Source of the DNA: Arcobacteraceae bacterium
Lineage (GTDB): Bacteria > Campylobacterota > Campylobacteria > Campylobacterales > Arcobacteraceae
NCBI GenBank assembly: GCA_023138835.1
Contig: JAGLOP010000004.1
Span: 62,001 to 126,000, forward strand
DNA length: 64,000 nucleotides
Direction of reading: 5' to 3'
The notes beneath the pieces were generated by a model. It saw only the letters and a list, made by a program, of their open reading frames with translations. It was not told the origin of the DNA and made no database searches. Both the position numbers and the translations under genes were made by a program. Shown one piece after another: positions 1 to 10,201 of the stretch (positions within the stretch are counted from its first letter, which is position 1; each line of letters opens with the position of its first letter).

Positions 1-1
1 T

Positions 2-679
2 GCAGATTTTACAGATAAATATTACGACAACAAAAGAGAAAAATTAATAGAGATTATTAAATATAAAGTGGAGAGTACCCGTAAATATTTAAAAAAAGAC
101 AAACTGGACAAAAAAGTGATAAACGCTATAAATGATGTACCCAGACATAAATTTGTCCCTTTTTATAATCGTTTAAATGCTTACGATAACAGACCCTTGC
201 CTATAGGACATGGTCAAACAATATCACAGCCGTATATTGTTGCAATTATGACAGACCTTCTTGATTTAAAATCATCTGACAAAGTATTGGAGATCGGTAC
301 TGGTTCAGGATATCAAGCTGCTATTCTTGCCCAAATAGTAAAAGAAGTATACTCCATAGAGGTTATTGAACCTCTTGGTCTTGAGGCAAGAAAAAGACTT
401 AAGAGTCTGGGATATAAAAATATAAAAACCAGTATTGCAGATGGATATTATGGCTGGAAAGAATATGGACCCTACGATGCAATAATCGTAACAGCTGCGG
501 CAGGTCATATCCCTCCGCCTCTTTTAAAACAACTCAAACCTGAAGGAAAGATGATAATTCCAGTAGGAAGTTTTATGTTTGTTCAGCAGCTTATTTTAAT
601 TCAAAAAGATCAAAAAGGAGATTTGACTACCCGTCAAATTATGCCGGTAAGATTTGTACCTTTGACAGGAAAACACTAA
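2..679 (+). CDS. pcm: Protein-L-isoaspartate O-methyltransferase (5'-partial)
   Basis: Repairs isoaspartyl residues in aged proteins by SAM-dependent methylation in the cytoplasm. The family signature VPRHKFVP is followed by GHGQTISQPYIVA (substrate loop) and the SAM-binding LEIGTGSGYQAAIL. The C-terminal VRFVPL is also typical. A GTG at 68 could serve as a start, but the frame stays open upstream to the window edge. The upstream residues (DNKREKLIEIIKYKVEST) resemble the usual Pcm N-terminal helix, so the true start probably lies outside the window. Eleven bases separate it from the next gene, suggesting cotranscription. Confidence 0.92.
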   Translation, partial: ADFTDKYYDNKREKLIEIIKYKVESTRKYLKKDKLDKKVINAINDVPRHKFVPFYNRLNAYDNRPLPIGHGQTISQPYIVAIMTDLLDLKSSDKVLEIGTGSGYQAAILAQIVKEVYSIEVIEPLGLEARKRLKSLGYKNIKTSIADGYYGWKEYGPYDAIIVTAAAGHIPPPLLKQLKPEGKMIIPVGSFMFVQQLILIQKDQKGDLTTRQIMPVRFVPLTGKH

Positions 680-689
680 AGATTATCTT

Positions 690-3119
690 ATGACAAATAC
701 TAAAGTGAATTTAAGATTGCCTATTTTTTCTATAGCTTTAACTTCTGCCGGAGCTTTGGGATATGAAATTCTTCTAATGAAACTATTCTCTATTATTCAG
801 TGGCACCATTTTGCTTATATGATTATCAGCCTTGCTCTTTTAGGTTATGGAGCTAGCGGTACATTTTTGGCACTTTTTCAACAACGGCTGCTTAAACATT
901 TTCCTCATGCTTATATTTCAAATCTGTTTTTATTTGGAATCTCCTCAATTAGCTGTTTTTTAGTTGCACAACAGATCTCTTTTAATCCTTTGGAGATGTT
1001 TTGGGATTATAAACAGATGTTTTGGCTTTTTTTTATATATCTTCTTTTGACACTCCCTTTTTTCTTTGCAGCAAATGGAATCGGTTTGGCTTTAATGCGT
1101 TACAAAACAGATATATCGAGACTTTACAGGGCAGATATGATTGGTGCAGGCTTAGGAAGTCTTGGAATTTTAGGACTGCTTTATCTCTTTTTCCCTACCT
1201 CAATTTTACAAATTGTTGCAAGCATAGGAGTTGTTGCAGCTGCTATTGGTTTAAAAGAGCTAAATATTGGCTCTAAAAAAGTTTTTTTATTGTTTTTTAC
1301 CGTCAGTGCTTTTTTACTTTTTTTGCCAAATAAAGCTGTAGAACTTAAATTAAGTCAGTACAAAGATTTAAGCCAGATTCTAAGGATAAAAGGGGCAAAA
1401 ACCATAGATGAGTTCTCTTCACCTTTTGGAACTCTGACTATTGTAGAAAATAATCAAATCCCTTTTCGTTATGTTCCGGGACTGAGTTTGGCTTGTTTAA
1501 CTCCTCCCCCTTCACAGCTTGCAGTATTTACAAATGGTGATGGGATGAGTGTTTTAACCAAGTATCCAAACAGCTTGAAAAAACTAAGCTATCTTGACTA
1601 CCAGACATCAGCTCTAGCTTACCATTTAAGAAAATTAAACAATGTTCTTATAATAGGCGCTGGCGGTGGCTCTGATATTTTACAAGCTCTTTATCACAAT
1701 ACCAAAAAGATTGATGCTGTTGAACTAAATCCTCAGATGGTAGAGATTGTAAAGAATAAATATAGTGATTTTACTGGAAATATTTATTCTTTAAAAAATG
1801 TAAATATATATACAGCAGAAGCCAGAGAATTTATAACATCTGCAAAAGAAAAATATGACCTTATACAGATGTCTATGGTGGACTCTTCTGGAGCATCATC
1901 TTCAGGACTTCAATCTATCAGCGAAAACTATCTTTACACAGTGCAGTCTTTACAAAATGCTATAGACACTTTAAGCCCAAACGGCTATCTTTCAATTAGC
2001 AGATGGCTGAAACTGCCGGCAAAAGATACCTTAAAACTGTTTGCTATGGCACTTGAGGCTTTAGAACAAAAAGGGGTAAAAGAACCACAAAAACATCTGA
2101 TGCTCCTTCGAGGTTGGCAGACAAGTACACTTATTATAAAAAACAGCCATTTTGATAAAAATGAGATTAAAAATCTAATTAGTTTCGGTGATAAAAGATT
2201 TTTTGACAGAGCTTATTACTACGGGATGGATATATCAGAAGCAAATCGTTTTAATATTCTTGAACAACCTTTTGTTTACAACAGTGTTAAAGCTATTTTA
2301 GAAAACAAAGAAGAGTTTTATGAGAGTTACAAATTTGATATTAGACCAGCGTATGACAATAAACCATACTTTTACCACTACTTTAAATGGGATACTCTGT
2401 CTGAAATTATTTCACTCAAAGATCAAGGATCTCTTCATCTTTTAGAGTGGGGATATCTTATACTTATTGCATCTTTTTTTCAAGCTGTTGTTGCAAGTAT
2501 AGTACTAATTTTATTGCCTCTTTTTAAATATAAAAAAACTTTAAAAAAAGAGGAAGGAGCAGCTAAGAAAGATGTTCTTATTTACTTCTTCTCTTTGGGT
2601 GTTGGATTTTTATTTATTGAGATATATTTTATTCAAAAGTTTATCCTTTTTTTAAGCCACCCTATAATCACTATTGCTGTTGTTTTAAGTTCTTTTCTTG
2701 TTTTTGCAGGTCTTGGAAGCGGATATTCAAAATCTTTGTCTTCTAAAAAAGGTTTTAAAGTAACTGCAAATTATGGAGTTGTTGGTATTTTTATTTTTGG
2801 CGGAATTTATGCTTTGACACTTGATACTATATTTACTTACCTTATAACACAGCCTGAAATAGTAAAAATAGTTTTTTCCATAATCCTTATTGCACCTTTA
2901 GCTTTTGCTATGGGGATCCCTTTTCCAATGGGACTTTCTCAAATTGGGAAAGACTCCCCGCAGCTGATACCATGGGGATGGGGAGTTAACGGATGTGCTT
3001 CTGTTATCAGTGCTATTGGAGCTGGTTTGATCTCAATTCACTTTGGCTTTGGTGCTGTTATTATTATTGCATTGGCTTTTTATATGATTGCTTTTTTCTT
3101 TTTTCCAAAAAAATTATAA
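690..3119 (+). CDS. Membrane-embedded spermidine synthase-like protein
   Basis: A polytopic inner-membrane protein of 809 residues. About six hydrophobic helices come first (residues 1-215), then a soluble spermidine synthase-like Rossmann domain (about 255-480), then a second block of six helices (about 590-809). The soluble part has the SAM/dcSAM-binding motif VLIIGAGGGSDIL and the acidic VELNPQMVEI. The segment YDLIQMSMVDSSGASSSGL replaces the YDVIIxDxxDP catalytic loop of SpeE, so polyamine synthesis is not assured. The family is often annotated as fused MFS/spermidine synthase. The substrate is unknown. It lies directly downstream of pcm, another SAM-dependent enzyme. Confidence 0.75.
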   Translation: MTNTKVNLRLPIFSIALTSAGALGYEILLMKLFSIIQWHHFAYMIISLALLGYGASGTFLALFQQRLLKHFPHAYISNLFLFGISSISCFLVAQQISFNPLEMFWDYKQMFWLFFIYLLLTLPFFFAANGIGLALMRYKTDISRLYRADMIGAGLGSLGILGLLYLFFPTSILQIVASIGVVAAAIGLKELNIGSKKVFLLFFTVSAFLLFLPNKAVELKLSQYKDLSQILRIKGAKTIDEFSSPFGTLTIVENNQIPFRYVPGLSLACLTPPPSQLAVFTNGDGMSVLTKYPNSLKKLSYLDYQTSALAYHLRKLNNVLIIGAGGGSDILQALYHNTKKIDAVELNPQMVEIVKNKYSDFTGNIYSLKNVNIYTAEAREFITSAKEKYDLIQMSMVDSSGASSSGLQSISENYLYTVQSLQNAIDTLSPNGYLSISRWLKLPAKDTLKLFAMALEALEQKGVKEPQKHLMLLRGWQTSTLIIKNSHFDKNEIKNLISFGDKRFFDRAYYYGMDISEANRFNILEQPFVYNSVKAILENKEEFYESYKFDIRPAYDNKPYFYHYFKWDTLSEIISLKDQGSLHLLEWGYLILIASFFQAVVASIVLILLPLFKYKKTLKKEEGAAKKDVLIYFFSLGVGFLFIEIYFIQKFILFLSHPIITIAVVLSSFLVFAGLGSGYSKSLSSKKGFKVTANYGVVGIFIFGGIYALTLDTIFTYLITQPEIVKIVFSIILIAPLAFAMGIPFPMGLSQIGKDSPQLIPWGWGVNGCASVISAIGAGLISIHFGFGAVIIIALAFYMIAFFFFPKKL

Positions 3120-3154
3120 TCCAATATTTAATATCCCTTTTATAACATATTCAA

Positions 3155-3180
3155 TATAATTTTTAATATGATTTTGGAGA
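3155..3180 (+). promoter_or_regulatory. Candidate promoter and RBS for the nitroreductase gene
   Basis: A perfect TATAAT at 3155-3160 lies 24 bases before the ATG at 3185 in an AT-rich gap. GGAG at 3176-3179 is a suitable ribosome binding site. No clear -35 hexamer is visible, which is usual for Campylobacterota sigma-70 promoters. Confidence 0.45.
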
Positions 3181-3184
3181 AAAT

Positions 3185-3694
3185 ATGGACACTATTGATA
3201 CTATAAAACAAAGAAGAAGTACAAGAATATTTAACAATAAAAATATTAGCGACAATGATATAAGAACAATGCTAGAGTGTGCTATGAGTGCTCCAACAGC
3301 TAGAAATCAGCAAGGCTGGAGATTTGTAGTAATTGATGATAAACAAATTTTAGAAGAGATTTCAAATGGACTTGAGCATGGCAAGATGTGTAAAGAAGCT
3401 AATAAAGCAATAGCTGTATGTTATAAAGTAGATGATGAGCTGAGCCAATTGTATTGGCAGCAAGATGCCAGTGCTGCAACACAAAATATACTTTTAAGTG
3501 CAACATCATTGGGAATTGGTTCTGTGTGGATTTCGATACACCCTCGAAAAGAAAAAGTTGACTTTTTATCAAATCTTTTAAATCTTACAAATAATATAAA
3601 ACCATTATGTATAGTGGCTCTTGGATATAAAGAAAATATTCTAAAAGAAATTAACAGATATGATGATGATAAAGTTAAGTATAATTTATGGTAA
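3185..3694 (+). CDS. Nitroreductase family FMN oxidoreductase
   Basis: A 169-residue flavoprotein-type oxidoreductase. The N-terminal IKQRRSTRIF matches the FMN-phosphate-contacting RRSxRxF motif. It is followed by the characteristic SAPTARNQQGWRFVV segment and, later, GIGSVWISIHPR and a closing CIVALGY. The length is typical of compact family members, which reduce nitro or quinone-type substrates with NAD(P)H. The substrate cannot be read from sequence. A GGAG ribosome site precedes the ATG. It is followed after 15 bases by the SemiSWEET gene, so the two may form an operon. Confidence 0.85.
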   Translation: MDTIDTIKQRRSTRIFNNKNISDNDIRTMLECAMSAPTARNQQGWRFVVIDDKQILEEISNGLEHGKMCKEANKAIAVCYKVDDELSQLYWQQDASAATQNILLSATSLGIGSVWISIHPRKEKVDFLSNLLNLTNNIKPLCIVALGYKENILKEINRYDDDKVKYNLW

Positions 3695-3709
3695 ATAAGA
3701 GAGTTTTTA

Positions 3710-3979
3710 ATGGATGAGATATTTGGATATTTGGGTGGCACTTTAACTACGATAGCTTTTATTCCACAAGCTTACAAAGTATATAAAACCAAAAAGACAA
3801 AAGATCTCTCTTTGGCTATGTTTGTCATCTTTTCTTTAGGTGTTGTCTGTTGGTTTATATACGGTATTATGCTAAATAGTATGCCGATGATTTTGGCAAA
3901 TTTCTTTACAATTTGTTTTGCCTTGTATATTTTGGCTGTTAAGGCTAGAAACTATAAAGAGGATAATTCAATTGATTAG
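3710..3979 (+). CDS. SemiSWEET-type sugar transporter (PQ-loop/MtN3)
   Basis: An 89-residue protein with three transmembrane helices, the size of a bacterial SemiSWEET. These proteins dimerise to form a sugar uniporter in the inner membrane. The PQ-loop motif is visible as AFIPQAYKVYKTKKTKDLS in helix 1. It is followed by the tryptophan-containing helix 2 (VVCWFIYGIM) and helix 3 with the conserved asparagine (LANFFTICFALYIL). The sugar transported is not predictable. It sits 15 bases after the nitroreductase gene. Confidence 0.85.
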   Translation: MDEIFGYLGGTLTTIAFIPQAYKVYKTKKTKDLSLAMFVIFSLGVVCWFIYGIMLNSMPMILANFFTICFALYILAVKARNYKEDNSID

Positions 3980-4066
3980 GTTTGTTATTTTTTAAATAAA
4001 TTTATATCTTATATGTTACTATTAGTTTTACCTTAATATCTAAAACAGACTTTTAAAGGATGCAAG

Positions 4067-5818
4067 ATGGAAGAGAAATGGATTAAAAAAAGAGTTGAAG
4101 ATTTTCCAGTTCAGCCAAATCTGATAGATTATAACCAAGAATATAAAACTTTTAGCTGGGAAGAAGCAGCTAGTAATTTTGATGGACTGCCATCAGGTGG
4201 ATTGAACATTGCTTATGAAGCAATTGACCGTCATGCTAACGGTTTATTAGCTGATAAAACCGCCTTACTTTGGCTGGGTCAAAATGGTGAAAGAAAAGTT
4301 TACTCTTTTGCCAAAATGAAAAAGCAGAGTGCAAAGGTTGCAAATTTACTTAAAAGCTTAGGTCTTAGCAAAGGTGACAGAGTATTTACACTCGCTCCTC
4401 GTCTGCCGGAACTTTATATATCTGTTATAGGGATACTTAAAAATCAAAATGTTATCTGTCCTTTATTTTCTCAATTTGGACCAGAACCTATACTTCAGCG
4501 TTTGAAAAGAGGTGATGCCAAAGTACTTTTAACAACTAAAAAACTATTTAAAAAGAAAATAACACCAATCTTAGAAAAACTTCCCCAGCTACGCTATATA
4601 TTACTACTTGATGCCAATGAACATGAGAGTGAAAAAATACTCTCTTTTTCTCGTCTGATGGATGAATCTTCAGACAAATTTGAGATTCCATATACCCAAG
4701 CTGAAGATATGTCGGTACTTCATTTTACAAGCGGAACTACCGGGATGCCAAAAGGGGTTGTGCATGTACATAAAGCTGTTTATACTCACTGGATGAGTGG
4801 CAAATATGTTCTTGATCTACATCAAGATGATATTTATTGGTGTACAGCTGATCCTGGCTGGGTAACTGGAACTTCGTATGGGATTATCACCCCTTGGATT
4901 CACGGTGTTACAAATATTGTTGATGAGGGTGAGTTTGATGCAGCAAGATGGTATAAAATACTACAAGATGAAAAGGTAACTGTTTGGTACACAGCACCTA
5001 CTGCAATTCGTCGTCTTATGAGGATAGACTCCGAGCCGACAAAAGAATTTAATCTCTCTGCTTTAAGATTGATTCAAAGTGTAGGTGAACCGCTAAATCC
5101 AGAAGCTGTAATCTGGGGAAAAGAAAAACTAAATTTACCTATTCATGACAACTGGTGGCAGACAGAGACCGGCGGGATTATGATAGCAAATTTAATTTCA
5201 CAAACAATTCGTCCAGGCTCCATGGGGAGACCGCTTCCGGGTATTGAAGCAGCAATTGTACAACAAAATGATGATGGGACAATTACTGAAATTACCCAGC
5301 CAAATAAAGAGGGAGATTTAGCCCTTAAAATTGGCTTTCCTTCAATATTTCGTGCATATTTACATGCACAAGAAAAATATGACAAATGTTTTATTGGGGA
5401 TTGGTATATCTCCGGTGATTTAGCTTATAAAGATGAAGATGGATACTTTTGGTTTGTAGGACGAGCTGATGATATTATTAAAACATCCGGTCATATGGTT
5501 GGTCCTTTTGAAGTTGAGAGTATACTTATGGAGCATCCGGCAGTTGCAGAGGCTGGAGTTATAGGAAAACCTGATGAGATGATAGGTCAGTTAGTCAAAG
5601 CTTTTGTATCATTAAAGTCCGGATATGAACCAAGTGATGAGTTAAAGCGTGAACTAATAGGTTTTGGGCGTAAAAAGCTGGGTGTTGCAGTTGCTCCAAA
5701 AGAGATAGAATTTCAAGAGAACTTGCCAAAAACAAGAAGTGGAAAGATTATGAGAAGATTGTTAAAAGCCAGAGAGATGGGATTGCCTGAGGGTGATATC
5801 TCAACACTTGAAGATTAA
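4067..5818 (+). CDS. acsA: Acetyl-CoA synthetase-type acyl-CoA ligase (AMP-forming)
   Basis: Activates acetate (or another short acid) to acyl-CoA through an acyl-adenylate. The AMP-binding P-loop [13 protein letters not shown] lies near residue 222. The motif DNWWQTETG carries the tryptophan that restricts the acid pocket in acetyl-CoA synthetases. [23 protein letters not shown] and the C-terminal [11 protein letters not shown] follow, with the regulatory/adenylation lysine at about K560. At 583 residues it matches the shorter Bacillus AcsA rather than the 650-residue Acs. It opens the acyl-group cluster; the E1 alpha gene begins 10 bases after its stop. AAAGGA at about 4055 is the ribosome site. 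Confidence 0.9.
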   Translation: MEEKWIKKRVEDFPVQPNLIDYNQEYKTFSWEEAASNFDGLPSGGLNIAYEAIDRHANGLLADKTALLWLGQNGERKVYSFAKMKKQSAKVANLLKSLGLSKGDRVFTLAPRLPELYISVIGILKNQNVICPLFSQFGPEPILQRLKRGDAKVLLTTKKLFKKKITPILEKLPQLRYILLLDANEHESEKILSFSRLMDESSDKFEIPYTQAEDMSVLHFTSGTTGMPKGVVHVHKAVYTHWMSGKYVLDLHQDDIYWCTADPGWVTGTSYGIITPWIHGVTNIVDEGEFDAARWYKILQDEKVTVWYTAPTAIRRLMRIDSEPTKEFNLSALRLIQSVGEPLNPEAVIWGKEKLNLPIHDNWWQTETGGIMIANLISQTIRPGSMGRPLPGIEAAIVQQNDDGTITEITQPNKEGDLALKIGFPSIFRAYLHAQEKYDKCFIGDWYISGDLAYKDEDGYFWFVGRADDIIKTSGHMVGPFEVESILMEHPAVAEAGVIGKPDEMIGQLVKAFVSLKSGYEPSDELKRELIGFGRKKLGVAVAPKEIEFQENLPKTRSGKIMRRLLKAREMGLPEGDISTLED

Positions 5819-5828
5819 AGGGGATTTT

Positions 5829-6803
5829 ATGGAACTTGATTTATCACAGGCAAAAGAGTTTTATTCACAGATGCTTTTAATAAGGCGATTTGAGGAAAAA
5901 TGTGTAGAGCTTTACTCCAATCAACAAATTCGCGGCTTTTTACATCTTTATATAGGTGAAGAAGCAATTGCAGTTGGTGTTATGAATGCTTTAGATAAAG
6001 ATGATGCAGTTTTAGCAACCTATCGTGAACATGGTCATGCACTTTCTCGTGGTGTGAGTGCAAAATCTATTATGGCGGAGATGTTTGGAAAGATGGAGGG
6101 ATGTTCAAGAGGACGCGGCGGTTCTATGCATCTTTTTGATGCAAAGACTAAATTTTATGGCGGCAGTGCTATTGTTGGTGGTGCTTTGCCTTTGGCTGTC
6201 GGGATGGCTATGGCAGATAAAATGATGAAACGAAATCGAGTTACGGTGTGTATCTTTGGTGATGGGGCAGTTGCTGAGGGGGAGTTTCATGAATCATTAA
6301 ATCTAGCTTCTTTGTGGAATCTGCCGATTCTTTTTGTGTGTGAAAATAACTCTTACGCTATGGGAACTGCTTTAAGATTAACTCAGTCTGAAACCAATAT
6401 TTATAAAAAAGCTCAATCTTATAAAATTCATTCTAAACAAATAGATGGGATGAATGTAATAGATGTGGTAAAAGCCAGCATTAGAGCTGTAGAAGATATT
6501 CGTGAAAACAGTGCCCCTATGTTTTTAGAGTGTTTAACTTACCGTTTTCGCGCCCACTCTATGTTTGACGCTGAACTATACCGCCAAAAAGAAGAGGTTC
6601 AGCAGTGGAAGAAGAAAGACCCTCTTGTTCTTTTTGAAAACAAATTAAAAGAGATGAATTTATGGTCAAAAATTAATGTTGAAGAGATGGAAAATGAGAT
6701 AAAAACCACCATAGATGAAGCAATTGAATTTGCCGAAAATGGAACACTAGAACCTATAGAAGATTTAGAAAAATTTGTCTATTCGGAGGTGCAAAATGGA
6801 TAA
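5829..6803 (+). CDS. pdhA: Pyruvate dehydrogenase-type E1 component, alpha subunit
   Basis: The thiamine-diphosphate subunit of a 2-oxoacid dehydrogenase, 324 residues. The ThDP/Mg motif [17 protein letters not shown]...ENNSYAM is intact. The [11 protein letters not shown] segment and the [10 protein letters not shown] loop are also typical of E1 alpha. The frame is open upstream, but the ATG at 5829 is chosen because AAAGGGGA stands just before it and the protein then starts like its family ([25 protein letters not shown]). Pyruvate, acetoin or a branched 2-oxoacid could be the substrate. Neighbouring acetyl-CoA synthetase and alanine dehydrogenase favour pyruvate. It overlaps the beta-subunit gene by 8 bases. 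Confidence 0.9.
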   Translation: MELDLSQAKEFYSQMLLIRRFEEKCVELYSNQQIRGFLHLYIGEEAIAVGVMNALDKDDAVLATYREHGHALSRGVSAKSIMAEMFGKMEGCSRGRGGSMHLFDAKTKFYGGSAIVGGALPLAVGMAMADKMMKRNRVTVCIFGDGAVAEGEFHESLNLASLWNLPILFVCENNSYAMGTALRLTQSETNIYKKAQSYKIHSKQIDGMNVIDVVKASIRAVEDIRENSAPMFLECLTYRFRAHSMFDAELYRQKEEVQQWKKKDPLVLFENKLKEMNLWSKINVEEMENEIKTTIDEAIEFAENGTLEPIEDLEKFVYSEVQNG

Positions 6804-7779
6804 TATTACGACATATCGTGAAGCAGTTCGTGAAGCTATTAGTAAAGCGATGATTGAGGATGAACGGGTTTTTCTAATGGGGGAAGATGTTGGTCAATAT
6901 GGCGGCTGTTTTGCTGTTACTATGGGACTACAAGAGAAGTTTGGGGTCAATAGAATCATAGATACACCACTGAGTGAATCAGCTTTTACAGGTGCAGGAA
7001 TCGGTGCGGCCATGAATGGTATGCGTCCAATTGTAGAAATTATGACCGTAAATTTCAGCCTTTTAGCTTTGGATCAGATTATGAATAATGCTGCAACTCT
7101 GCTTCATATGTCAGGTGGTCAGTTCAATGTTCCTTTGGTGATTCGTATGGCTACAGGCGGAGGTAAACAACTTGGGGCTCAACACTCTCATTCATTAGAG
7201 GGGTGGTTTGCTCATATTCCTGGGTTAAAAGTTCTCACACCTGCAACAGTACAAGATGCTTATGATATGGTTGGTTTAGCGTTGAACGATCCAGACCCGG
7301 TATTGATTTTTGAAAACTCACTTCTATATAATTCTAAAGGCTCTCTTGATACTGATATTTCTGCACTACCTATTGGAAAAGCTTTAGTTCATAAGACGGG
7401 TAAAGATATAACTATTTTAACTTATGGGATAAATCTATTTAAAGCACTTGAAGCTTCTGAAATATTGGCAAAAGATGGGATAGATACAGAAGTTATTGAT
7501 TTGCGCTCTTTACGTCCTTTAGATGATGAAACTATTATGCAATCAATTAAAAAAACTCATAAGGTTTTAATTGTAGATGATGGATGGAAATCAGGTAGTA
7601 TCTCTGCTGAGATTATGGCTCGTATAAATGAACAGGTATTTTATGAACTAGACGCTCCTATGATGCGAGTATGTACAGTAGAAGTTCCACTTCCCTTTGC
7701 CAAACATCTTGAAGATGCAGCTATTGTACAAGTTGATAAAATCATTGATATGACAAAAAAAGTGATGGGGCAGTTATGA
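6796..7779 (+). CDS. pdhB: Pyruvate dehydrogenase-type E1 component, beta subunit
   Basis: Partner of the alpha subunit, 327 residues, completing the heterotetrameric E1. Family motifs are [15 protein letters not shown] near the N-terminus, [23 protein letters not shown], and the transketolase C-terminal segment with [12 protein letters not shown]. The ATG at 6796 is preferred over an upstream codon because GGAGGT at 6785-6790 lies at the right distance and the protein then opens with the expected [14 protein letters not shown]. The gene overlaps E1 alpha by 8 bases and E2 by 4, indicating tight translational coupling. Confidence 0.92.
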   Translation: MDNITTYREAVREAISKAMIEDERVFLMGEDVGQYGGCFAVTMGLQEKFGVNRIIDTPLSESAFTGAGIGAAMNGMRPIVEIMTVNFSLLALDQIMNNAATLLHMSGGQFNVPLVIRMATGGGKQLGAQHSHSLEGWFAHIPGLKVLTPATVQDAYDMVGLALNDPDPVLIFENSLLYNSKGSLDTDISALPIGKALVHKTGKDITILTYGINLFKALEASEILAKDGIDTEVIDLRSLRPLDDETIMQSIKKTHKVLIVDDGWKSGSISAEIMARINEQVFYELDAPMMRVCTVEVPLPFAKHLEDAAIVQVDKIIDMTKKVMGQL

Positions 7780-8903
7780 GCCAGTTTTTAATGCCAAGTC
7801 TTGGTGCGGATATGGAATCAGCCATCTTAATGGAGTGGTTAGTAAAAGAGGGAGATAAAGTTACAAAAGGTCAGGTAATAGCAGAGATTGAAACAAGTAA
7901 GGGTGTTATAGAAATAGAGGTTTTTGAAGATGGAATTATTGAGAAACTTTTAGTTGAAGAGGAGACTGAATGTAAAGTTGGTACCCCTTTGGCAATAGTT
8001 GGTTCTGAGTCAAAAGAGAGTACAGCAGTAGAAGTGATAGAGGAAAAGGAAATTGAACAGATGCGCTTAAAAATCTCACCTGCTGCCCGTAAAAGAGCTA
8101 GTGAATTAGGTGTGGATTTAACTAAAATTACTCCTAAAGACGGAGTGATACAGTTAAGTCAAATAGAATCATTTGATACAGTAAAAACAGAAGTTCATAA
8201 AAAAGTCAAAGTAAAAACAGAAAAGAAAGTACAAGCTAAAGATGGGATGCGTCAAGCAATTGCAGCTGCGATGAGTCGATCTAACGCTGAGATTCCACAC
8301 TATTATCTATCTACTTCAATCAATATGACTGCCACTTTAGAATACTTGGAAGAGTTAAATAAACAGCGTAGTATAAAGACAAGAATTTTACCGGTTGCTA
8401 TGCTGATTCGAGCTGTTGTTTTAGCTTTAAAAGAGGTTCCCGAGCTTAACGGTTTTTGGCAAGATAATTCACATCAAATAAGTAAAGAAATACATCCCGG
8501 TATCGCTATTGCACTACGAAAAGGCGGGTTAATTACACCTGCACTTCTTGATGCACAAGATTTAAATCTTGATGAAACCATGAACTCTTTAAGTGACTTA
8601 ATATCAAGAACCAGAGGTGGAAAACTTCGATCAAGTGAGATGACTAAACAAACTATCACCATCACAAATCTTGGTGATTTGGGAGTTGAAAGTGTTTATG
8701 GGGTTATCTATCCTCCTCAACTCTGCATCATAGGGCTTGGTGCTATTATTGAGAAGCCTTGGGCTGTAGGTGATACACTCAGTGTAAGAAAAGTTATGAA
8801 AGCAACATTAGCAGGTGATCACCGTGCTACTGATGGTCGCATAGGAGCACAGTTTTTAGATAAATTAAATAAATTTTTACAAAATCCGCAGGAGTTATTA
8901 TGA
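7776..8903 (+). CDS. pdhC: Dihydrolipoamide acyltransferase (E2)
   Basis: The core of the complex, moving the acyl group from E1 via a lipoyl arm to CoA. Domains in order are one lipoyl domain (about 1-78, lipoyl lysine in [10 protein letters not shown], about K42), the E1/E3-binding domain (about 95-130, [16 protein letters not shown]), a lysine-rich linker, and the catalytic domain (about 150-375). The active-site HRATDG places the histidine at about H349. The 375-residue length fits a single-lipoyl E2. No E3 gene lies in this cluster, so the lipoamide dehydrogenase must be encoded elsewhere. The ACP gene overlaps its end by 4 bases. Confidence 0.9.
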   Translation: MSQFLMPSLGADMESAILMEWLVKEGDKVTKGQVIAEIETSKGVIEIEVFEDGIIEKLLVEEETECKVGTPLAIVGSESKESTAVEVIEEKEIEQMRLKISPAARKRASELGVDLTKITPKDGVIQLSQIESFDTVKTEVHKKVKVKTEKKVQAKDGMRQAIAAAMSRSNAEIPHYYLSTSINMTATLEYLEELNKQRSIKTRILPVAMLIRAVVLALKEVPELNGFWQDNSHQISKEIHPGIAIALRKGGLITPALLDAQDLNLDETMNSLSDLISRTRGGKLRSSEMTKQTITITNLGDLGVESVYGVIYPPQLCIIGLGAIIEKPWAVGDTLSVRKVMKATLAGDHRATDGRIGAQFLDKLNKFLQNPQELL

Positions 8904-9142
8904 AAAAAGAGGAATTAAAGCGTATAGTTATTGAACAGATTTTAGAGGTTGCACCTGATGTTGAAGAGAGTGAAATAGTTTTAACTGAAAATATACAACG
9001 CTCTTTGGAGATTGATTCATTTGATTTTTTGAATATTCTTACTGCTATGTATGAGAAAATTGGTATTGAAGTTCCAGAGGTTGACTACTCAAAGGTTGAT
9101 ACAGTAGAGAATATGGCAGAGTATTTCTCAAAGCGTTTATAA
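8900..9142 (+). CDS. Acyl carrier protein
   Basis: An 80-residue acyl carrier protein. The phosphopantetheine attachment site is EIDSFDFLNILTAM, with the serine at about S40. The flanking acidic helices are typical. The DSF rather than DSL motif and the operon context suggest a specialised carrier rather than the housekeeping AcpP. It overlaps the E2 gene by 4 bases, so its synthesis is coupled to the dehydrogenase. It may accept acyl groups made by E2 or by the AMP ligase. Confidence 0.88.
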   Translation: MKKEELKRIVIEQILEVAPDVEESEIVLTENIQRSLEIDSFDFLNILTAMYEKIGIEVPEVDYSKVDTVENMAEYFSKRL

Positions 9143-9163
9143 AAAATATTTATTCTAAATAAT

Positions 9164-9178
9164 AAGGAGGAAAATATG
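9164..9178 (+). promoter_or_regulatory. Strong ribosome binding site of the radical SAM gene
   Basis: A full AAGGAGG at 9164-9170 precedes the ATG at 9176 with a 5-base spacer. It is the closest match to the anti-16S consensus noticed in this window. Confidence 0.7.
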
Positions 9179-10201
9179 GAACAGACAGCATGGTTAAGTA
9201 AAAAACTAAACTCTGGTAAGATTTTGTGTCAAGCATGTGCACAAGCTTGTAAACTTGATGAAGGTGAGTATGGTATTTGTGGTGTAAGAAGAGTTATAGA
9301 TGGTGAACTTAGACTTTTAGTATATGGAGTTGCAGCTGCTGTGAATATTGACCCGGTAGAGAAAAAACCTATGTTTCATTTTCTACCAAAAAGCACCGCA
9401 TTTTCAGTGGGAACTGTAGGGTGTAATTTCTCTTGTAAGTTTTGCCAGAATTACGATATATCCCAATATCCAAAAGAGCATGGGCATCAGATTGCAGGGC
9501 AGGAGCTTTCCCCTGAACAAATAGTTGAACTTGCACTTGAAAGAGGGTGCGAATCAGTCGCTTATACTTACAATGAGCCAATTGTATTTTTTGAGTACAC
9601 TTATGACACAGCAAAACTAGCCCATGAAAAGGGGCTGAAAAATATTTATGTTACAAGTGGATTTGAAACACGAAAAGCAATTGATCTGCTTGAGCCTTAT
9701 ATTGATGGTATGAATATAGATATCAAATCTTTTAACAATGAATTTTATAAAGAGATTTGCGGTGCCAGACTAAAACCTGTACTTGATGCAGTTACATATG
9801 CCCATAAGAAAGGGATATGGATAGAGATAACCACTTTATTAATTCCTGGTAAAAATGATTCTGATGAGGAGATTCGTTCTATTGCAAGATTTATAGCAGA
9901 CCTTGACCCATCTATACCGTGGCATCTATCAGCATTCCATCCTACATATAAGATGCTGGATGTTAGCAGAACTCCTCAATCAACACTTCGTAGAGCTTAT
10001 AAAATAGGACAAGAAGAGGGATTGAAATATCTATATGTCGGAAATATTGATGATGAAGATTATGAATCAACCTATTGTCCAAATTGTACTAAAAGGGTGA
10101 TTGACAGGACTGGACATATTGGACAGTTTGTGACAAATGATTTAGATGAAAATGGTACTTGTCCTTATTGCCAACACACACTTGAGGGTGTATGGAAGTG
10201 A
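9176..10201 (+). CDS. amrS: AmrS-type radical SAM enzyme (AmmeMemoRadiSam family)
   Basis: A radical SAM protein of 341 residues. The 4Fe-4S motif CNFSCKFC uses C83, C87 and C90, inside GTVGCNFSCKFCQNYDIS, the AmrS hallmark. It has the family N-terminal cysteine motif (CQACAQACKLDEGEYGICGVRR split across residues 19-41) and a C-terminal pair of CxxC motifs (CPNC, CPYC). The enzyme is often called pyruvate formate-lyase activating enzyme-like, but no PFL is present. The usual partners, AMMECR1 and MEMO1 domain proteins, are absent here. The substrate is unknown. Its stop overlaps the start of the alanine dehydrogenase gene as TGATG. Confidence 0.88.
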   Translation: MEQTAWLSKKLNSGKILCQACAQACKLDEGEYGICGVRRVIDGELRLLVYGVAAAVNIDPVEKKPMFHFLPKSTAFSVGTVGCNFSCKFCQNYDISQYPKEHGHQIAGQELSPEQIVELALERGCESVAYTYNEPIVFFEYTYDTAKLAHEKGLKNIYVTSGFETRKAIDLLEPYIDGMNIDIKSFNNEFYKEICGARLKPVLDAVTYAHKKGIWIEITTLLIPGKNDSDEEIRSIARFIADLDPSIPWHLSAFHPTYKMLDVSRTPQSTLRRAYKIGQEEGLKYLYVGNIDDEDYESTYCPNCTKRVIDRTGHIGQFVTNDLDENGTCPYCQHTLEGVWK

